A stretch of 64,000 nt of DNA. Origin: Mrakia gelida (Eukaryota > Basidiomycota > Tremellomycetes > Cystofilobasidiales > Mrakiaceae). Below are positions 45,401-56,854 of the stretch, in pieces. The notes beneath the pieces were generated by a model. It was not told where the DNA came from. It saw only the letters and a list, made by a program, of their open reading frames with translations, and did no database searches. Numbering within the stretch: position 1 is the stretch's first letter; each line of letters opens with the position of its first letter. The stretch spans positions 744,001 to 808,000 of the forward strand of contig BRON01000020.1 in the NCBI GenBank assembly GCA_024345305.1, given 5' to 3'. Made by a program: the position numbers and the translations under genes.

Positions 45401-46503
45401 CGCGAGGAAGATGCGAGAACGAAGGAAGAAAAGAGGTCAGCGAGCGATCGCGCGACGCGACTTGACGAGCAGTCCGAAGAACGAATGAAGGAAAGCTCAC
45501 CGTGGAGAACGACGTGGATCAGCCATTTAGCGGGGAAGAACTTTCCGTTGGGTCGACGAAGGACGATCTCGATCTGTTGAACAAGACGGACGAGTGAGCA
45601 AAGAGGAAGACGGCAAACGGAGGCTCGTGAAAGCGAGAAGAGAGGAAAGAGACAACGAACAGCCTCTCCAGCGTTCCAATTCCTTCCTCCGAAGACGGGG
45701 TTCCACTTGTGCTGAGAGATGGAACGAGAATAGGAACGAGAATCAGCTTCGTCGGGCGGTCGAGGTGGAGAGTGGAGCGGAGCGGAGAAGGACACGAGCT
45801 CACCTCTTCGAACGACGTAGCCTGCATCCCATGGTTCTTGCAGATGACTGAGAGGTTCGATGTAAAAGGTCAGCTTCGTGTACTCCCTGTCTGTCTCTTG
45901 TCAGAGCGAAAGAGCCTCGACGAACCTTTGGCCTGAGCAGCGAGAGCACGCATGAGCTCCAGGGCGACCTTGGAGGGAGGAGACGGAGAAACCGTCAGCT
46001 GCAGTCTTTCGTAGACGAGGGGAAGGTCGAATGACGAACATCTGAATCGCTCTTTCCTGGTAGCGAACTGATGAACTTGAAGTGTGGGTTCTGAGAGAGG
46101 AGGAAGAGAAGAGAAGAAGCGGTGACGAGAGATAAGTCGTGGGGAAGAGGAGGGAGGGAGGGAGGGAGGGAGAAGAAGGAGAAGGGAAGAAGGCGAGCTC
46201 ACTGGATTCGAGGTGCGTTCGTTGATCCTAGAAGCAGCAGAAGATGAAGGTGAGTATCAGTCTCATGTCCCCAGCTGAATAGAGAGTGAAACTTGTTAGG
46301 GAAGAGTGTAGAGAGCTCGGTAGAGCGCTGCATCGAAACCTCGAAGCTCAACATCCCCTCCTCCCCTCCCTTCCACCTTCGCCCTCCCACCGATCCAGAC
46401 CCATTCTCTTCAACAGAATCATCTTTGGATGATCATAACGAGCTCCTCCAGGCTGCTACGTGCGTAAAAAGACGACTTACCTTGCGAAACGAGCGTCAGC
46501 CAT
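42443..46503 (-). CDS. WSS1: WLM-domain DNA-protein crosslink metalloprotease (Wss1-like) with two RanBP2 zinc fingers
   Basis: This is a predicted nuclear protease that degrades proteins covalently trapped on DNA. Exon 1 (ATG 46503, MADARFA) splices over a 245-nt intron to RINERTSNP, then NPHFKFISSLPGKSDSDVAL, ELMRALAAQAK, HKWNPVFGGRNWNAGEAIEI and VLRRPNGKFFPAKWLIHVVL. The zinc site HELTHCHHMNHGPGF (HExxHxxxxxH) spans an intron. It continues KMSNPLHENKADYGEYLCGG, basic helices (RKALAEEKAREKEKRRAARG), an acidic region (DEYVTEDEDEPNEEDSATES) and a SUMO-interaction-like VRFNSQTIDLETDSEEEDLS. After a long Pro/Ser linker come two RanBP2-type fingers, WNCRMCTFSNNGLLSSCEVC and WTCWSCGKGGNDGERWACAR-C. 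It ends FAIKKRS. It is much longer than yeast Wss1, and the fingers could bind ubiquitin or RNA. Confidence 0.92.
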
Positions 46504-47482
46504 CTCTCCGTTCGATGGTTTCAGAGCAAGCGACCTCTTCGAGCCTCGATCTCGACGTTCCTATAGGTCCAGTGCCAAGTGTGAGTTGCTGAAGAATGGA
46601 GGCGGAGGATGGAGGAGGTACGAGAGTGGTGAAGAAGTTCGAAGCTGATGGTTTGGGGACGAGAGAGCAAGGGCGGAGCTCGATCTCGCATGTCAGCTCC
46701 TCCCACTCGTTCTCCCTCGTTGCTATGGAGGACTGTCCACCTTTTGGCCTCTTGTTCGACCACGATTATCGTTGTCAGTCTTCTTTCCGGTTTCTGTTCG
46801 TCGAACATCTCGCCCAGTATCTATGCCAGAAGGTCTGCTTCGTGGTCGTCAGCGTGAAAGCGACGCGTCGCTTTCCTTCACTTTTAGCCTGTCTATTTCT
46901 TCACGAGGTACGACATTCCTCCTGGACAACGGAAGCATATAGAGAGTATGGGCCTCGCCGCCGGAAGTCATGCCTCGCAGCTTTGCCTATGCCTCGGCAG
47001 CGATTGAATCGGAGGCGCCCTCGCGACCGGCGTCGACTCGCTCACCGCTTCTCTTTCGACGCGTCCTTACAGGGTTTCCGTCGCAAACACCCGAGCAGGC
47101 TGAGCTGCACTTCTCAGAGAAGCCTCGGCCCTTCTTCTGGCAGGTGCAGAAGGAACAAAGGGCTCGACTTGTCAACTCGTTTGGTTTCAAACCAAAGCTC
47201 GCAGCTCGACGCGTCTCCTTCTTCTTTTCTTCCCTCTTTTCTCTCCTCTTCGGCTATTTTCTTCGCTCCAGAAAGCACATGGCGATCATGAACGGCCTCT
47301 GAACGCCTGGCTCCCGCTCTCGTTTGTCAAAATTTAGAGTCTCTCTCTACCGTTTCATCGGCTCGAAAACACTCGTCATCCAACCACGCAGTTTCCCGAC
47401 CTCTCCTCCTTCCCCCCCTTCGTTTGACTTTCAACACCCACCCTCTCCCTCCCTTCTTCTCGTATATTTTTTCTCTCACGCC
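46504..47482. promoter_or_regulatory. Divergent promoter region between WSS1 and the aspartic protease
   Basis: These 979 bp lie between divergent starts. They contain three GACGCGTC palindromes (about 46861, 47060 and 47209), a possible cluster of MCB-like (ACGCGT) sites. MBF sites regulate G1/S genes in yeasts; relevance to WSS1 is inference. No gene was recognised in the plus-strand open frame here. Confidence 0.4.
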
Positions 47483-50288
47483 ATGGCCTCCTCTCTTCTC
47501 CTCCCCCTCCTTCTTCTTACTTCTTCGATAACAGCTGCTCCTCAACCTCCTGCTACTCGCCTGGGAGCGACCGTCAACCTCGCCCACACAGCTCACGGCA
47601 AACGCTCTGGCTCGCTCGAGGATTGGGTTGGGAGGGAACGAAGGAAGGTAGATCGGAGGTACAAGAACGCTGCCGTCGAGAAGAGGGATGTGACCGTAAC
47701 GTGAGTGCAGCTTTCCTCTGTCTCGTTCGTCGGAGGAGGGGAGGAGAAGAAGGTTCCAGGGAAGGGGACGTGGGGACGAGAGGAGGAGAAGGGAACAGCT
47801 TGGCAGCTCGTTTCCTGTTGGTCAAGGGGTGAAAACCTTTTCCGCCTGCTAGGGCGAAGGTGGGACCATGCAGGGAAGGCGCTTGACGTCGAGGGAGCTC
47901 CCCTCGGGAGACTGGGGAGCTGTAGGAGCTGCGAGCGAGGGAGGGACGCAGGAGGGACGACGACGTCGAGCTCCCTCTCCGTCAGCTTCCTTTCTTCGTA
48001 TTTCCCCTCTCCTGCTTCAACTCCTCACTCCTACACGCTTCCTCGTCTAGGAGAAGCTGGCATTGCGCTCAGGTATACAGGGAGGCTCGACAAAACGCGA
48101 CCACGCTGTGCTGTGTAGCGGGTTCGGCTTCCTTTACCTCCTGTTCTCGCAGCCTCCCTTCCTCCTCCCTTGTTGCGTTTCGAGCTCCTCATACCGCACC
48201 AGACGCGTTCGAGATGGTACTTCTCGTTGCTGACCTATACCTTCTTCGTCTTCTATCCCTCGCCCTACAGTCTTCAGGACGAGAACATCGACGCTTCCTA
48301 CTCAGCCGCCGTCACCATCGGAACGCCCACTCAAGAGTTCGACCTCATCCTCGACACTGGATCGAGTGATCTCTGGGTCGCTGGTACCGAGTGCCTCATC
48401 TCTTCGTGCGATAGCATAACCAAATACGATCCTTCAGCTTCCAGCACGTTCACCAAGTGAGTTTTTTCGCCCTCGATCTCTCCGGCCCCTTGAACCTCTC
48501 CCCTCCTTCTCCGCGTCCTCCTCCAGCTCTCTCGCGATTTGCTGACGACGTCACTGATTTTTCGCTCTTTCTCTCAGCGCGACTACTGCTTTCGACATCT
48601 CCTACGGATCCGGTGACGCATCAGGATACGTCGCGACCGATACCATTGGGCTTGGAGGAAGCACGGTGACGGGACAGACCTTTGGTTCGTCCCTTCCCTT
48701 TCATGCGAGCTCGACGTCGTCGCTCTTTCTGACCCTTCCCTCAACTCTCTCCCCTCAGCCGTCGTGACGAACACCGATACTGGACTCATCAGTGCTCCCA
48801 TCAGTGGTCTCATGGGTCTTGGATTCACTGCTCTCGCTCAAACCGCCGCCGCCCCTTGGTGGGTTTCCATCAGCTCGAGCTGGTCTCAAGATCTCTTCGC
48901 CTTCAAGCTTGCTCGGTGAGCTTTATCCTGCCCTCCGCGCCTTCGACTCGAAACTTCATACTTACCCATTCCTTCGTATGCTACCAGATTCCGAGGAGTC
49001 ACTGGAGCCAGCGCGACTGAGGAGAGCGGAGGAACCGTCAACTTGTGAGCTCGACCCTCCCCTCTCGAACGAACCTCCTTCGAACTGACAAGACCTCCTC
49101 CTCCTCCTATTAGCGGTACTCTCGATACTTCCCTCTACAAAGGAGACATCAACTATGTCGAGGTCACCCAGCAGCTTTGTTCGTCCCCTCCCTCTCTTCG
49201 TCCGTCGTCTCGGCGACGCGTTCTGACCTCACCCTCTTTCCTCAGACTGGCAAATCCCTGCTCTCGGAGTCACCGTCGACGGTACTTCCGTCGACATCAA
49301 TGTCACCACTACCTCGCAGTCGTCGTTCACCGGATCGTCCTCGACTTCGTCTGGCTTCCCCGAGTGCGCCATCGATACCGGTTCGTCCTCTCGACCTCTT
49401 CCTCCTCCTTTCTTCCCTCGCGTCGCTGACTCCTCCTCCTTCGACTCCTTCAGGAACCACCCTCATCTCGGTCCCCACCGCCACTGCTGCTCTCATCTTC
49501 GCTGCCATCGACGGAAGCGAGGCCGTCACCGCTTCGGGATACTCAGGTGAGTCGTCTCGTCCATCTCCCCGCCGTCTCGTCCATCTCCCCGCTTGACGCG
49601 CCGCTTACTGTCTCGCTCTCTTCCCTCTTTTATCAGGCTACTACCAGTACCCTTGCAGCAGCACGCCTTCGGTGAGTCTCCCTCCTCCCTCGCAAAGACG
49701 CGTGTCGAATCGAAAGCTGATCGGTCTTCGTTTCTGCAGGTCGCCATCAACTTCGGTGGAATCTCTTACACCATCAGCAGCACCGACTTCAACATCGGAC
49801 GACTCACCTCCGGATCCAGCATGTGCCTCGGAGGAATCTACGGAGTGAGTTGCACTTCTTCCCTCTTTCTCCTTTTTCGACCTCCGCTGACCTCGTACCC
49901 TCTTTCTCCAGAACGACCTCGGATCCTCGTCGAGCATCGCTTGGATCGTCGGATCCACCTTCTTGAAGAATGTCTACAGTGTCTACAAATACTCTGGATC
50001 CACCACTGGATCTCAAGTCGGATTCGCTGCCCTTGCTGAGTGAGTAGGCTCGTTTCCTCTCGTCGCTCGACACTCGAACTGACCCTCCCTTTTCTCTTCT
50101 TTCTCAGCGGAAGCACCGTGACCAGCGGAACTGCCGACAACTCCACCACCACCTCTACTTCCTCCCCTGGAACTTCCGGCACTGGAAGCGGCTCCTCCTC
50201 AACCTCGTCGTCGCCTCGGTCCACCTCCGTCGCGTCTGGACTCCTCGCTGGATCGATGGTCTCCCTCCTCGTCCTCGCCCTCCTCTAG
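47483..50288 (+). CDS. GPI-anchored pepsin-like aspartic protease (peptidase A1 family, yapsin-like)
   Basis: It begins MASSLLLPLLLLTSSITAAP (signal peptide), then a basic propeptide with possible processing sites (RERRKVDRRYKNAAVEKRD). The 570-nt intron 47701-48270 splices in phase to LQDENIDASYSAAVTIGTPT. The first catalytic motif is LILDTGSSDLWVAGTECLIS with a C-x(5)-C loop; then ISYGSGDASGYVATDTIGLG, ISGLMGLGF and the second catalytic motif CAIDTGTTLISVPTATAAL. Downstream are MCLGGIYG, SIAWIVGSTFLKNVYSVYKY and VGFAALA. A Ser/Thr-rich tail ends in a hydrophobic segment (SGLLAGSMVSLLVLALL), fitting a GPI-anchor signal. It acts at the cell surface or wall. The gene has about ten introns. Confidence 0.93.
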
Positions 50289-50958
50289 ACTTCCCATCGG
50301 GATTTTCTCTTCTCCCCTCCGTTCTCGCATCGCTCGCTCTTGGTTTCGCTGGCTCGATCCTTACCTTAGACCTTCCCTCCCCTCGTAACTCGTTACCCTC
50401 TCTCCGCAACTCCTTTCGTCTTAACCCTCCCCACACCGTCGCTCAGCAACCGTCCTCCTTCCCGCTCTATGTTCTGTCTCCTCCCCACACATCCCTTTCG
50501 CTTGTTCCGTTTTGCTCTGCACGCTCCTCCCATCTGCTCTAGCTCGTTCTCGTTCACAAAAACACGCACGCTCCTGAAGGACTCTTTTCCTCTTACTAGC
50601 TATTCTGGCTGCGTTGCGTTTGCTCTCCCTTCACTTTCACGACTTTATCTCTTTGTTCTTCTCGTATATGTATCGATAAACGATCTTTGCTCTGCCTGCT
50701 TTCGGTTTGTCGAGAGGACTCGAGGAGAAAAGGAAAGACCGACGCGAAGACGACGTGGCGAGTTTCGAGGTCTCTCTCGGCCCTCGTCGCTTCAGCTCGA
50801 CCGTCAGACATTCAAGATCGACGAGACGACTTTCCGGTCGCTGAGAGTCGATGATCATGGGGCCGTATCGTATCTCATCGACAAGCGAACACGGCGACGC
50901 GTCAAACCCTGAGTCCTCCTTCTCGATCCTCTAACGGACTGCTCGACTCGCCGACCCT
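50289..50958. other. Intergenic between convergent genes
   Basis: These 670 bp lie between the protease stop and the stop of MYND copy 2. The left part is pyrimidine-rich; a TATATGTATCGATAAACG stretch lies near 50664-50682. Nothing coding was recognised. Confidence 0.35.
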
Positions 50959-52214
50959 TCAGAGGAAATCCCACTGAGGAGCGACGCAGGTAATCTTGTG
51001 GCGTTTCCAGCTCGATTTCTGATGAGCTGGTGAAGCATCCGAGAGAGAGAAGTGGAGAGAGGTCAGTGTTTGAGTCGACGGACATCGAAGGAACGGGACT
51101 CGACGCGAGCGGACCTTCAGAGCAGTATCGAACCGATTTGCACTGTGTAGAATGGAAAACGTACGAATAAGCCAAGATCGCAAGAGGAGAAGATACGAAA
51201 AGCTGAACTTACTCTAGCACAAGTCTTCATTTCCTCTCCGGCAGCAAGGACGACGCAATCTGTCTTCCCCGATCTCTGGAGCAGACCTCGTCCACCGCAG
51301 TACAACCAAGATCTCCCTAGGCCATGATCGACGTGCAGTTCGAGCATTGATGAAACTTGAGCTCCTGCCGAGTACGTAGCAAGGGTGACGACGTAGGCAA
51401 CGACGCGCTCCTCGAGTTCCCCTCCGAAAGGAGTAGATAGACCTCGTGAGGTGAAGGACTGAACTGCTGACTTGAACGCCTTCGCAGATTGAGCAGCGAG
51501 TTGCGGGGGAAGGAGTTGAGCCCAGGTTTTATCGACGAGGAGAGAAGGGAAGCAAAGGAGCAGTTCGGAGACGGTCGCCAGCGGAGGGAAGCTTTCGACG
51601 AGCTGCTCTACGACGTCGGTCGAGTAGGGTACGTTCTTGGATGCCAAGGGAGAGAAGTCAGCTGTGACTATGTCTGGGAAGTCGTTTTCGATGCTCACCT
51701 CTTGAGAGAAGCAGGACGGGAAGTGTCTGGTGAGGGACTCGACGACAGCGACCCAGACCTCCAAGATGAGTTCATCTTCCCCACTCTCTCTCACCCAGCG
51801 ATGAAAGAGGGGCTCCGACGTCGTTTTCCCAAGGATGGCTTCGAAATAGGGCCATTTCGGATGGCCTTCCGGGGTGTTGAGACGAAGGCGAAGGAGACTT
51901 GGAACGAAGGAAGGAGAAGCGATGAGCTTCGCCTGGGTTCGGAGGGAGGAACAAACCGCCTTGTCAGCGGATTCGTAGCTATAGGCCGGCAGAAGTGCGT
52001 ACCAAGAAGTGGGTCCTAGATCCATCATCCAAGCAGGCGAACTTGTGTATCTGAAAGAACATGGGAAGGAGCAGAGGTCGAGTCAACTGTGGAGCTGTGG
52101 AGGGCGAGGGCGATTCCTCTTTCTGCTTTTGCTCACCGTTGACTTGAAGACAGGAGATTCGGTGTTGCTGAGATCAAAGAGAGAGGTCGCAAAATCCTCA
52201 GGGCTGATATCCAT
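50959..52214 (-). CDS. MYND-zinc-finger protein, copy 2
   Basis: The start at 52214 gives MDISPEDFATSLFDLSNTES and on to VFKST. Exon 2 is IHKFACLDDGSRTHFL; exon 3 includes AKLIASPSFVPSLLRLRLNT, SEPLFHRWVRESGEDELILE and VWVAVVESLTRHFPSCF. A helical middle (LLCFPSLLVDKTWAQLLPPQ, VAYVVTLATYSAGAQVSSML) precedes the MYND finger: GRSWLYCGGRGLLQRSG, MKTCARCKSVRYCSE and WKRHKITC, ending VAPQWDFL. Domain order, intron positions and the C-terminal (C)VAPxWxF signature match copy 1 at 39243-40552, so the two are paralogues on opposite strands about 10 kb apart. This copy keeps an open frame through RESGEDEL. It is likely a protein-protein interaction or regulatory protein; the target is unknown. Confidence 0.8.
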
Positions 52215-52320
52215 CGTACTACGCTGAACCGAGAAGGGGAGGAGGTGGAGGGTGAGGGAGGGAGGGGAGGGGATCGAAATGCTCGAGCTCACCTTTTTCA
52301 CTTCCTTCTGTCGAACGGCC
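52215..52320. promoter_or_regulatory. Compact bidirectional promoter (106 bp)
   Basis: Only 106 bp separate the ATG of MYND copy 2 (minus) from the ATG of the next gene (plus). Both 5' leaders and any promoter elements must be very short or overlap. The sequence holds a purine-rich GGAGG run around 52235-52270 and no obvious TATA box. Confidence 0.5.
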
Positions 52321-54731
52321 ATGGCCTCGTCTTCCTCCGACCCCAAGAAACGTAAACTCGATCTCGAACCCTCTATCGACACCTCTCCTACATCCTCAGT
52401 CGAAATCCAAGGTCCCAACTCTTCCTCAAACCCTTCCAGCAGCTCCCTTGTCCTCGAAGCTCTCTCCTCCCTCCCCGTCGACACCTTTCGCCAACTCCTC
52501 GACTCCTTCGTCCTCCCAACCCTCGAATCCCTTCCCCAACCTCAGCATGACGAGCTCGAGACTGCCTTCAACCCTGCCCTCAACTTCGAACGTTCGAAAC
52601 AAGATCGTATCGACAAGCTCGCCTTCGACAAGCACGAGGAGAGCTTGACGAGGGTGCTCGCGAAGCTCGAGAAGGCCGCTGATAGGAACCCAGACGGAGA
52701 CGTATCTCAGGTCAGTTGCGTTTCTTATCATCGTCAAGATTTCTATCGCTGACCTTGCGTGTTGTGGTGTTCGAGAACAGGAGAAGATGACCGATGAGCT
52801 GGCAGCGGAGATGCAGCTTTGGGCTCAGGACCTCTTCGCCGTCTGTATCGAGCTTGGGGCTGAGCTGGAGCTTGGATTCAAAGCGGCATGTGTATTAGAG
52901 GTCATTGCTGCTGGTCTGAACCGTCTTCCCACTCTGGAGTGAGTCTCTCGAGCTCTGGAGTCGCTTTTCCGCCCCGTCGCTCACCTCCGCTCTCTCTGCT
53001 TCGTCATGCGCAGATGCCCTTTCGAAGATTTCTACACCGATTTTAAGGTATCAACCGTCAATGGGAAGCTCGCGTGGTCAGCTGGATCGTTCGCTCAACT
53101 TCTCGCGAAGCTCTTTCGAGAACTTGCGCTCGTCGCGTCGTCGAAGGGAGAGGACGCTCTGGTTTTCTCCATCGTCGAGCACGTACAGACGAATCGTGGG
53201 GAAGCTCTTCAGAGGATCTTCATGGATCTACTTCGACACGGAGGAGGTGCGTTCGATATCCCCGAGCTTTCTTGGTTGAGATCGAAGGACTGACTCGACG
53301 TGCTTTTTGCTTCTCCTACCGACAGTCACTTCCGCCGAGAGCCCTCGAGGATATAGATACGACGATGAGTGGCTTCCCGTTGATCTCAAGGGTACGTTAT
53401 CCGTCTCCTTTCCTTACGACTTCTCGTCTTCTCTTCCCTCGCTAACCTCAACGCACTCGTCGCGTCGAGCAGCTGCTCTTTCCAAACTCAAACAGATCAT
53501 CTACTCGTCCGATCTTGAGCTCTACAAATCCAATCCCACCGCCGCTCTTTACAAGTCCCTCGTCTCAATCGATCCTTCCCTCGCCCCAACTCTCAACCAG
53601 GTCGTCCAGACCAAAGTCACGCTCCTCCCTGCCACCTCCCTCTCCTACGACCTCATCATTCTCGCCTTCGGCCTCTACACCAAGCTCAACGACCTTCCCT
53701 CCATCGACTTCTTCAGAAGTCGTCCACCATCTCCGTCATTGCCCCGAGCAATGGATCCACCAGATCCTCGCGTCCGAAATCCTCTCCCTCGCAAAACACT
53801 CCAAAGACGGTCTCGCTCTCGCCATCCCTCTCCTCACCTACCACCTCAAGAAAGCCTTCGAGGACATCATAGAGAACGTGGAAGGCTACCTCCCCGGTTT
53901 CCGAGACGCTCTTTCCTACCTCAAGAAGGACTGCTCGAAGCATCGGATCCCTCTGGTTCGAACGGAGGACGAGTCGGAGCGAGTGTCGAAGAAGCGGAGG
54001 GAGCTCGTCGCACGCTGTGTGAGGGACGCTGCTCAGTCGGATTTGTACTCAGATGAGGAGGACGAGGAGCCTGGGGTTGGGTGGGGGCCTGTGGATCATC
54101 GAGGGTCGGATAGCAGCAGTGGGAGTTCGACGGATTCGAATGGGCAGAGATACAAGGAGAGGAAGCCGAGGAGGGAGAAGGAGAGGGATTTGGCAGGGTT
54201 GTTGCGGGATTGGTTGGGAGTTTTGGCTGAGTGAGTGTCCAGTCTTACATCTACCTCGGTCTCTCGGGTCCTTGAAGCGGCCTCTCTGCCTTCTGTTGAG
54301 CTCTCAACGCGTCGATTCGATCTCAAAACTGACGCGTCGCACCTCGTCTCTCTCTCCCGCAGATGGCCTGACAGACGCTCCCGTCTCTCGATGGAAGCTC
54401 TCTTTACCTCCAAAAGCGTCACCGACAGTTCCTTCTACCAAGTCGAAGGCCTACCGAACCTGCTCGCTCAAAAGTCCGTCCATCTCGCCGTCCCTCTTCC
54501 CTATCTCTCGCTCGCTCTTCTTCGTCCCTCGCTCCTCGCTCACTTTCACCCGCTCCCTTTCTCCTTCTTGCCTTTAACTTGATCAGAATCTCCCAACTTC
54601 GCAAAAAGGACCACAGGGAGGATCCGCTCGCTCTCGCCGTCATGGCCTTGTACAACTCGAAGGACGCGTCGAAGAACGACGGAGGCGGGGGTTCGTTTCG
54701 CGCTGGGACGAGGAGGAAGCTCTTTTTGTAG
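52321..54731 (+). CDS. Large conserved-looking protein of unknown function (one apparent frame break)
   Basis: It starts MASSSSDPKKRKLDLEPSID (a short basic, nuclear-localisation-like PKKRKLD). Mostly helical sequence follows: VLEALSSLPVDTFRQLLDSF, KMTDELAAEMQLWAQDLFAV, CIELGAELELGFKAACVLEV, CPFEDFYTDFKVSTVNGKLA, YDDEWLPVDLK, AAALSKLKQIIYSSDLELYK, LIILAFGLYTKLNDLPSIDF, EVVHHLRHCPEQWIHQILAS, EILSLAKHSKDGLALAIPLL and KKAFEDIIENVEGYLPGFRD. An acidic/Ser region (DLYSDEEDEEPGVGWGPVD) precedes a charged region and the C-terminal WPDRRSRLSMEALF. It ends GTRRKLFL. At about 53712-53720 the frame shifts by one base (DF/F to SEVV) with no intron possible; one T too many in TTCTTC would explain it. No known domain was recognised. 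Its promoter is shared with MYND copy 2. Confidence 0.65.
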
Positions 54732-55200
54732 ATATGCTCGATCAAACGCGACATCGCCTTGTTCTGCACTCCGATGAGCAGGAGACGAGGTGATCTTCGA
54801 AGAAGCGATGGTAAACGAGAAAGGCGAGGAGCCGACGAGACGCGTCAGTCGGCTTCATCTCGTATCCGCTCAACTCCTCGGCTGTTCAGCGAGATACGGA
54901 GGGAAAGGAACGAGTAGTACAGCTTTGCCGCTGACCCTGACCACTACTTACGTCGACGAAGGATGCGCTGTCTCTTGAGAAACGCCGAAAAGCGTCGAAA
55001 AGCGGGATGGGACGAGACGCGACGCAACTTTTAGATCGTGTCTGAAGCTCCGTCTTATATCTCAGTGAATTATGTAGATGTATCGAGGTTCCAGGGGTGA
55101 GGTAATGTAATCAAACAGGCCTCTGACCCGCTTGAGGATCAGAAGTCGCGTCCAACGAGCTTCCCAACGTCGTCGTTTCTCCTCGACGTGATCCATTCCT
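54732..55200. other. Intergenic between convergent genes
   Basis: These 469 bp hold the 3' ends of the unknown gene (+) and acyltransferase copy A (-). A GACGCGTCAG site lies at about 54839. No coding sequence is supported. Confidence 0.35.
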
Positions 55201-56854
55201 TCACCCCTTCACCAACGACGCTGAAGCCCAACCAAAGTCAGCTTCTCCTCCCTCATCCCGCTGCTCACCCAACCCAAACCAACTCACCTCCAAACCCAGC
55301 CAAACCCGAATCCCTAGCCCCCCTAATAACCCACCTCAACCCACCAAAGAACCACACCCAACCCAAACCCTCCCCACCCAACCTCCAACCCTCCTCCCCC
55401 AAGTGACCCTCTTATACATCGTCTCGAGGATCATCGGGATCGCCTGAATAGCAAGGAAACCCGTGAAGACGTGTACGGTTCGGAAGTCGCGTGTTGGGTT
55501 TCGCTGGGTGAACGAAGGAGGGAGGAGAGGGAGGGTTGTGAAGAGTCCAAATTCGTGAAAGAGGCCTGAGAGGAGGAAGACGGAGAGGGGTTGAAGGGTT
55601 CGTGGGAAGAGGTAGGAGTAGAAGAGGAAGTTGCATCCGGCGGAGGGGTGCCAGCGATGGGACTGGGAGGGGAGGGGGAGGGAAGGGGAGGGGGGTGGGG
55701 GGGAAGACGCCTCGACGTCGAGGTCAGCGCAAGACGAAACGAAAGGAGGAAAATGAAGGGGGACGACGGACCCAGAAGTCATGAGCACTGATGAACGAAG
55801 GAAACGAAAACAAAGTCAGCTTTTCGCTACAGCGTCAAGATCGAATCGAAAGCGAATCAAATCCCCAACCAACCTATCCGACCTCCAAGGCCGATCCATC
55901 AACTCCGGAAACCCTCCTTTCTCCTGCCCCATCAAACCAATATTGATCGCAGACCCAGCATGGAACCCTACCTCAATGATAAGATAGACCAAAACCTGCT
56001 CCAACGCGACAAACTGATCAGCTCTCGCACTCCCACCCAAACCCTTCTCAGTCTTCCCTCGCGTCGAGAACTCACCACCCCCACGCCCCCACCACCCACT
56101 TCAACACCCACCTCCCACCTCCCCTTCTCATACTTCTCCTCCCAAACCTCCCTCCACACCCACCCGCACACACCCATCAAAGCGAGTATCAGTGCCAAAT
56201 CCCTCACGCACGCCCAAGCGCGTTGTCTAGCGGATTTGAACCGAGTGGAGGGAGGGATCGTTCGAGGTGTGAACCAGAAAGTTGGGTTCCAGCCCAAGAG
56301 GGTAGGGTTGAGGAGGAGGTCGAAGTATTTGGAGGAGGTGGAGAGGGAGGGGTTGGTGCGTGTGTAAGGGGTGGAGGGGAGGAAGAGGCGGGAGAAGAGG
56401 GTTAGGAGCTGTGAGAATGAGACGCGAGTGAGTAAGTGAGGGGGGAGGGGAGTGGGAAGGTAGAAGGCGGAAGGGAGGGACAGACGGAAGCCATAGTCAT
56501 TCCGTAGGGGTAGTTCCAGAGGGCTTGGTTTGCTGCGAAGAGGGAAAACACGTGAGCTCGACGCGTCTCGCTCGTCCTTTCTCCCCCTCATCTCTCTCTC
56601 TCTCTTCTTCGAAACCCAGCCCAATCACGAGGTTGGGACTTACGCTCCAAATCCAACCCACCACTCAACCTCCAAGCAACGCCCATCAGCAAACACCCCA
56701 AACCGAGCCTGAGCGTCCTCGTTCCGGTTCGTTGAGCGAGAAAGGAGAGGATCGGGAGGCCGAGGAGGAGGGTGAGCCAGAGCGTTGGGAGGAGGGGTGA
56801 GGTTGGTGGGATTGGTGGAGGGAGGAGGAGGAGGGAGAGGGAGAGGGAGGGCAT
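55201..56854 (-). CDS. Wax-synthase-like membrane O-acyltransferase, copy A (frame break near the 3' end)
   Basis: Fungal wax-synthase-domain proteins transfer acyl groups to alcohols or sterol-like acceptors in the ER membrane. The start at 56854 gives membrane segments (LLPTLWLTLLLGLPILSFLA, LGCLLMGVAWRL). The middle includes KYFDLLLNPTLLGWNPTFWF, ALILALMGVCGWVWREVWEE, QVLVYLIIEVGFHAGSAINI and FPELMDRPWRSD. The signature is SAHDFW + SHRWHPSAGCNFLFYSYLFP across an intron, then the catalytic-His helix VFLLSGLFHEFGLFTTLPLL and HVFTGFLAIQAIPMILETMY. Relative to copy B, one base is missing around 55340-55362, so the frame as given stops at 55336. With a correction it continues FGGLRWVIRGARDSGLAGFG to a last exon ending at 55201. 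Either the sequence has an error or this copy is truncated by about 40 residues. Confidence 0.75.
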
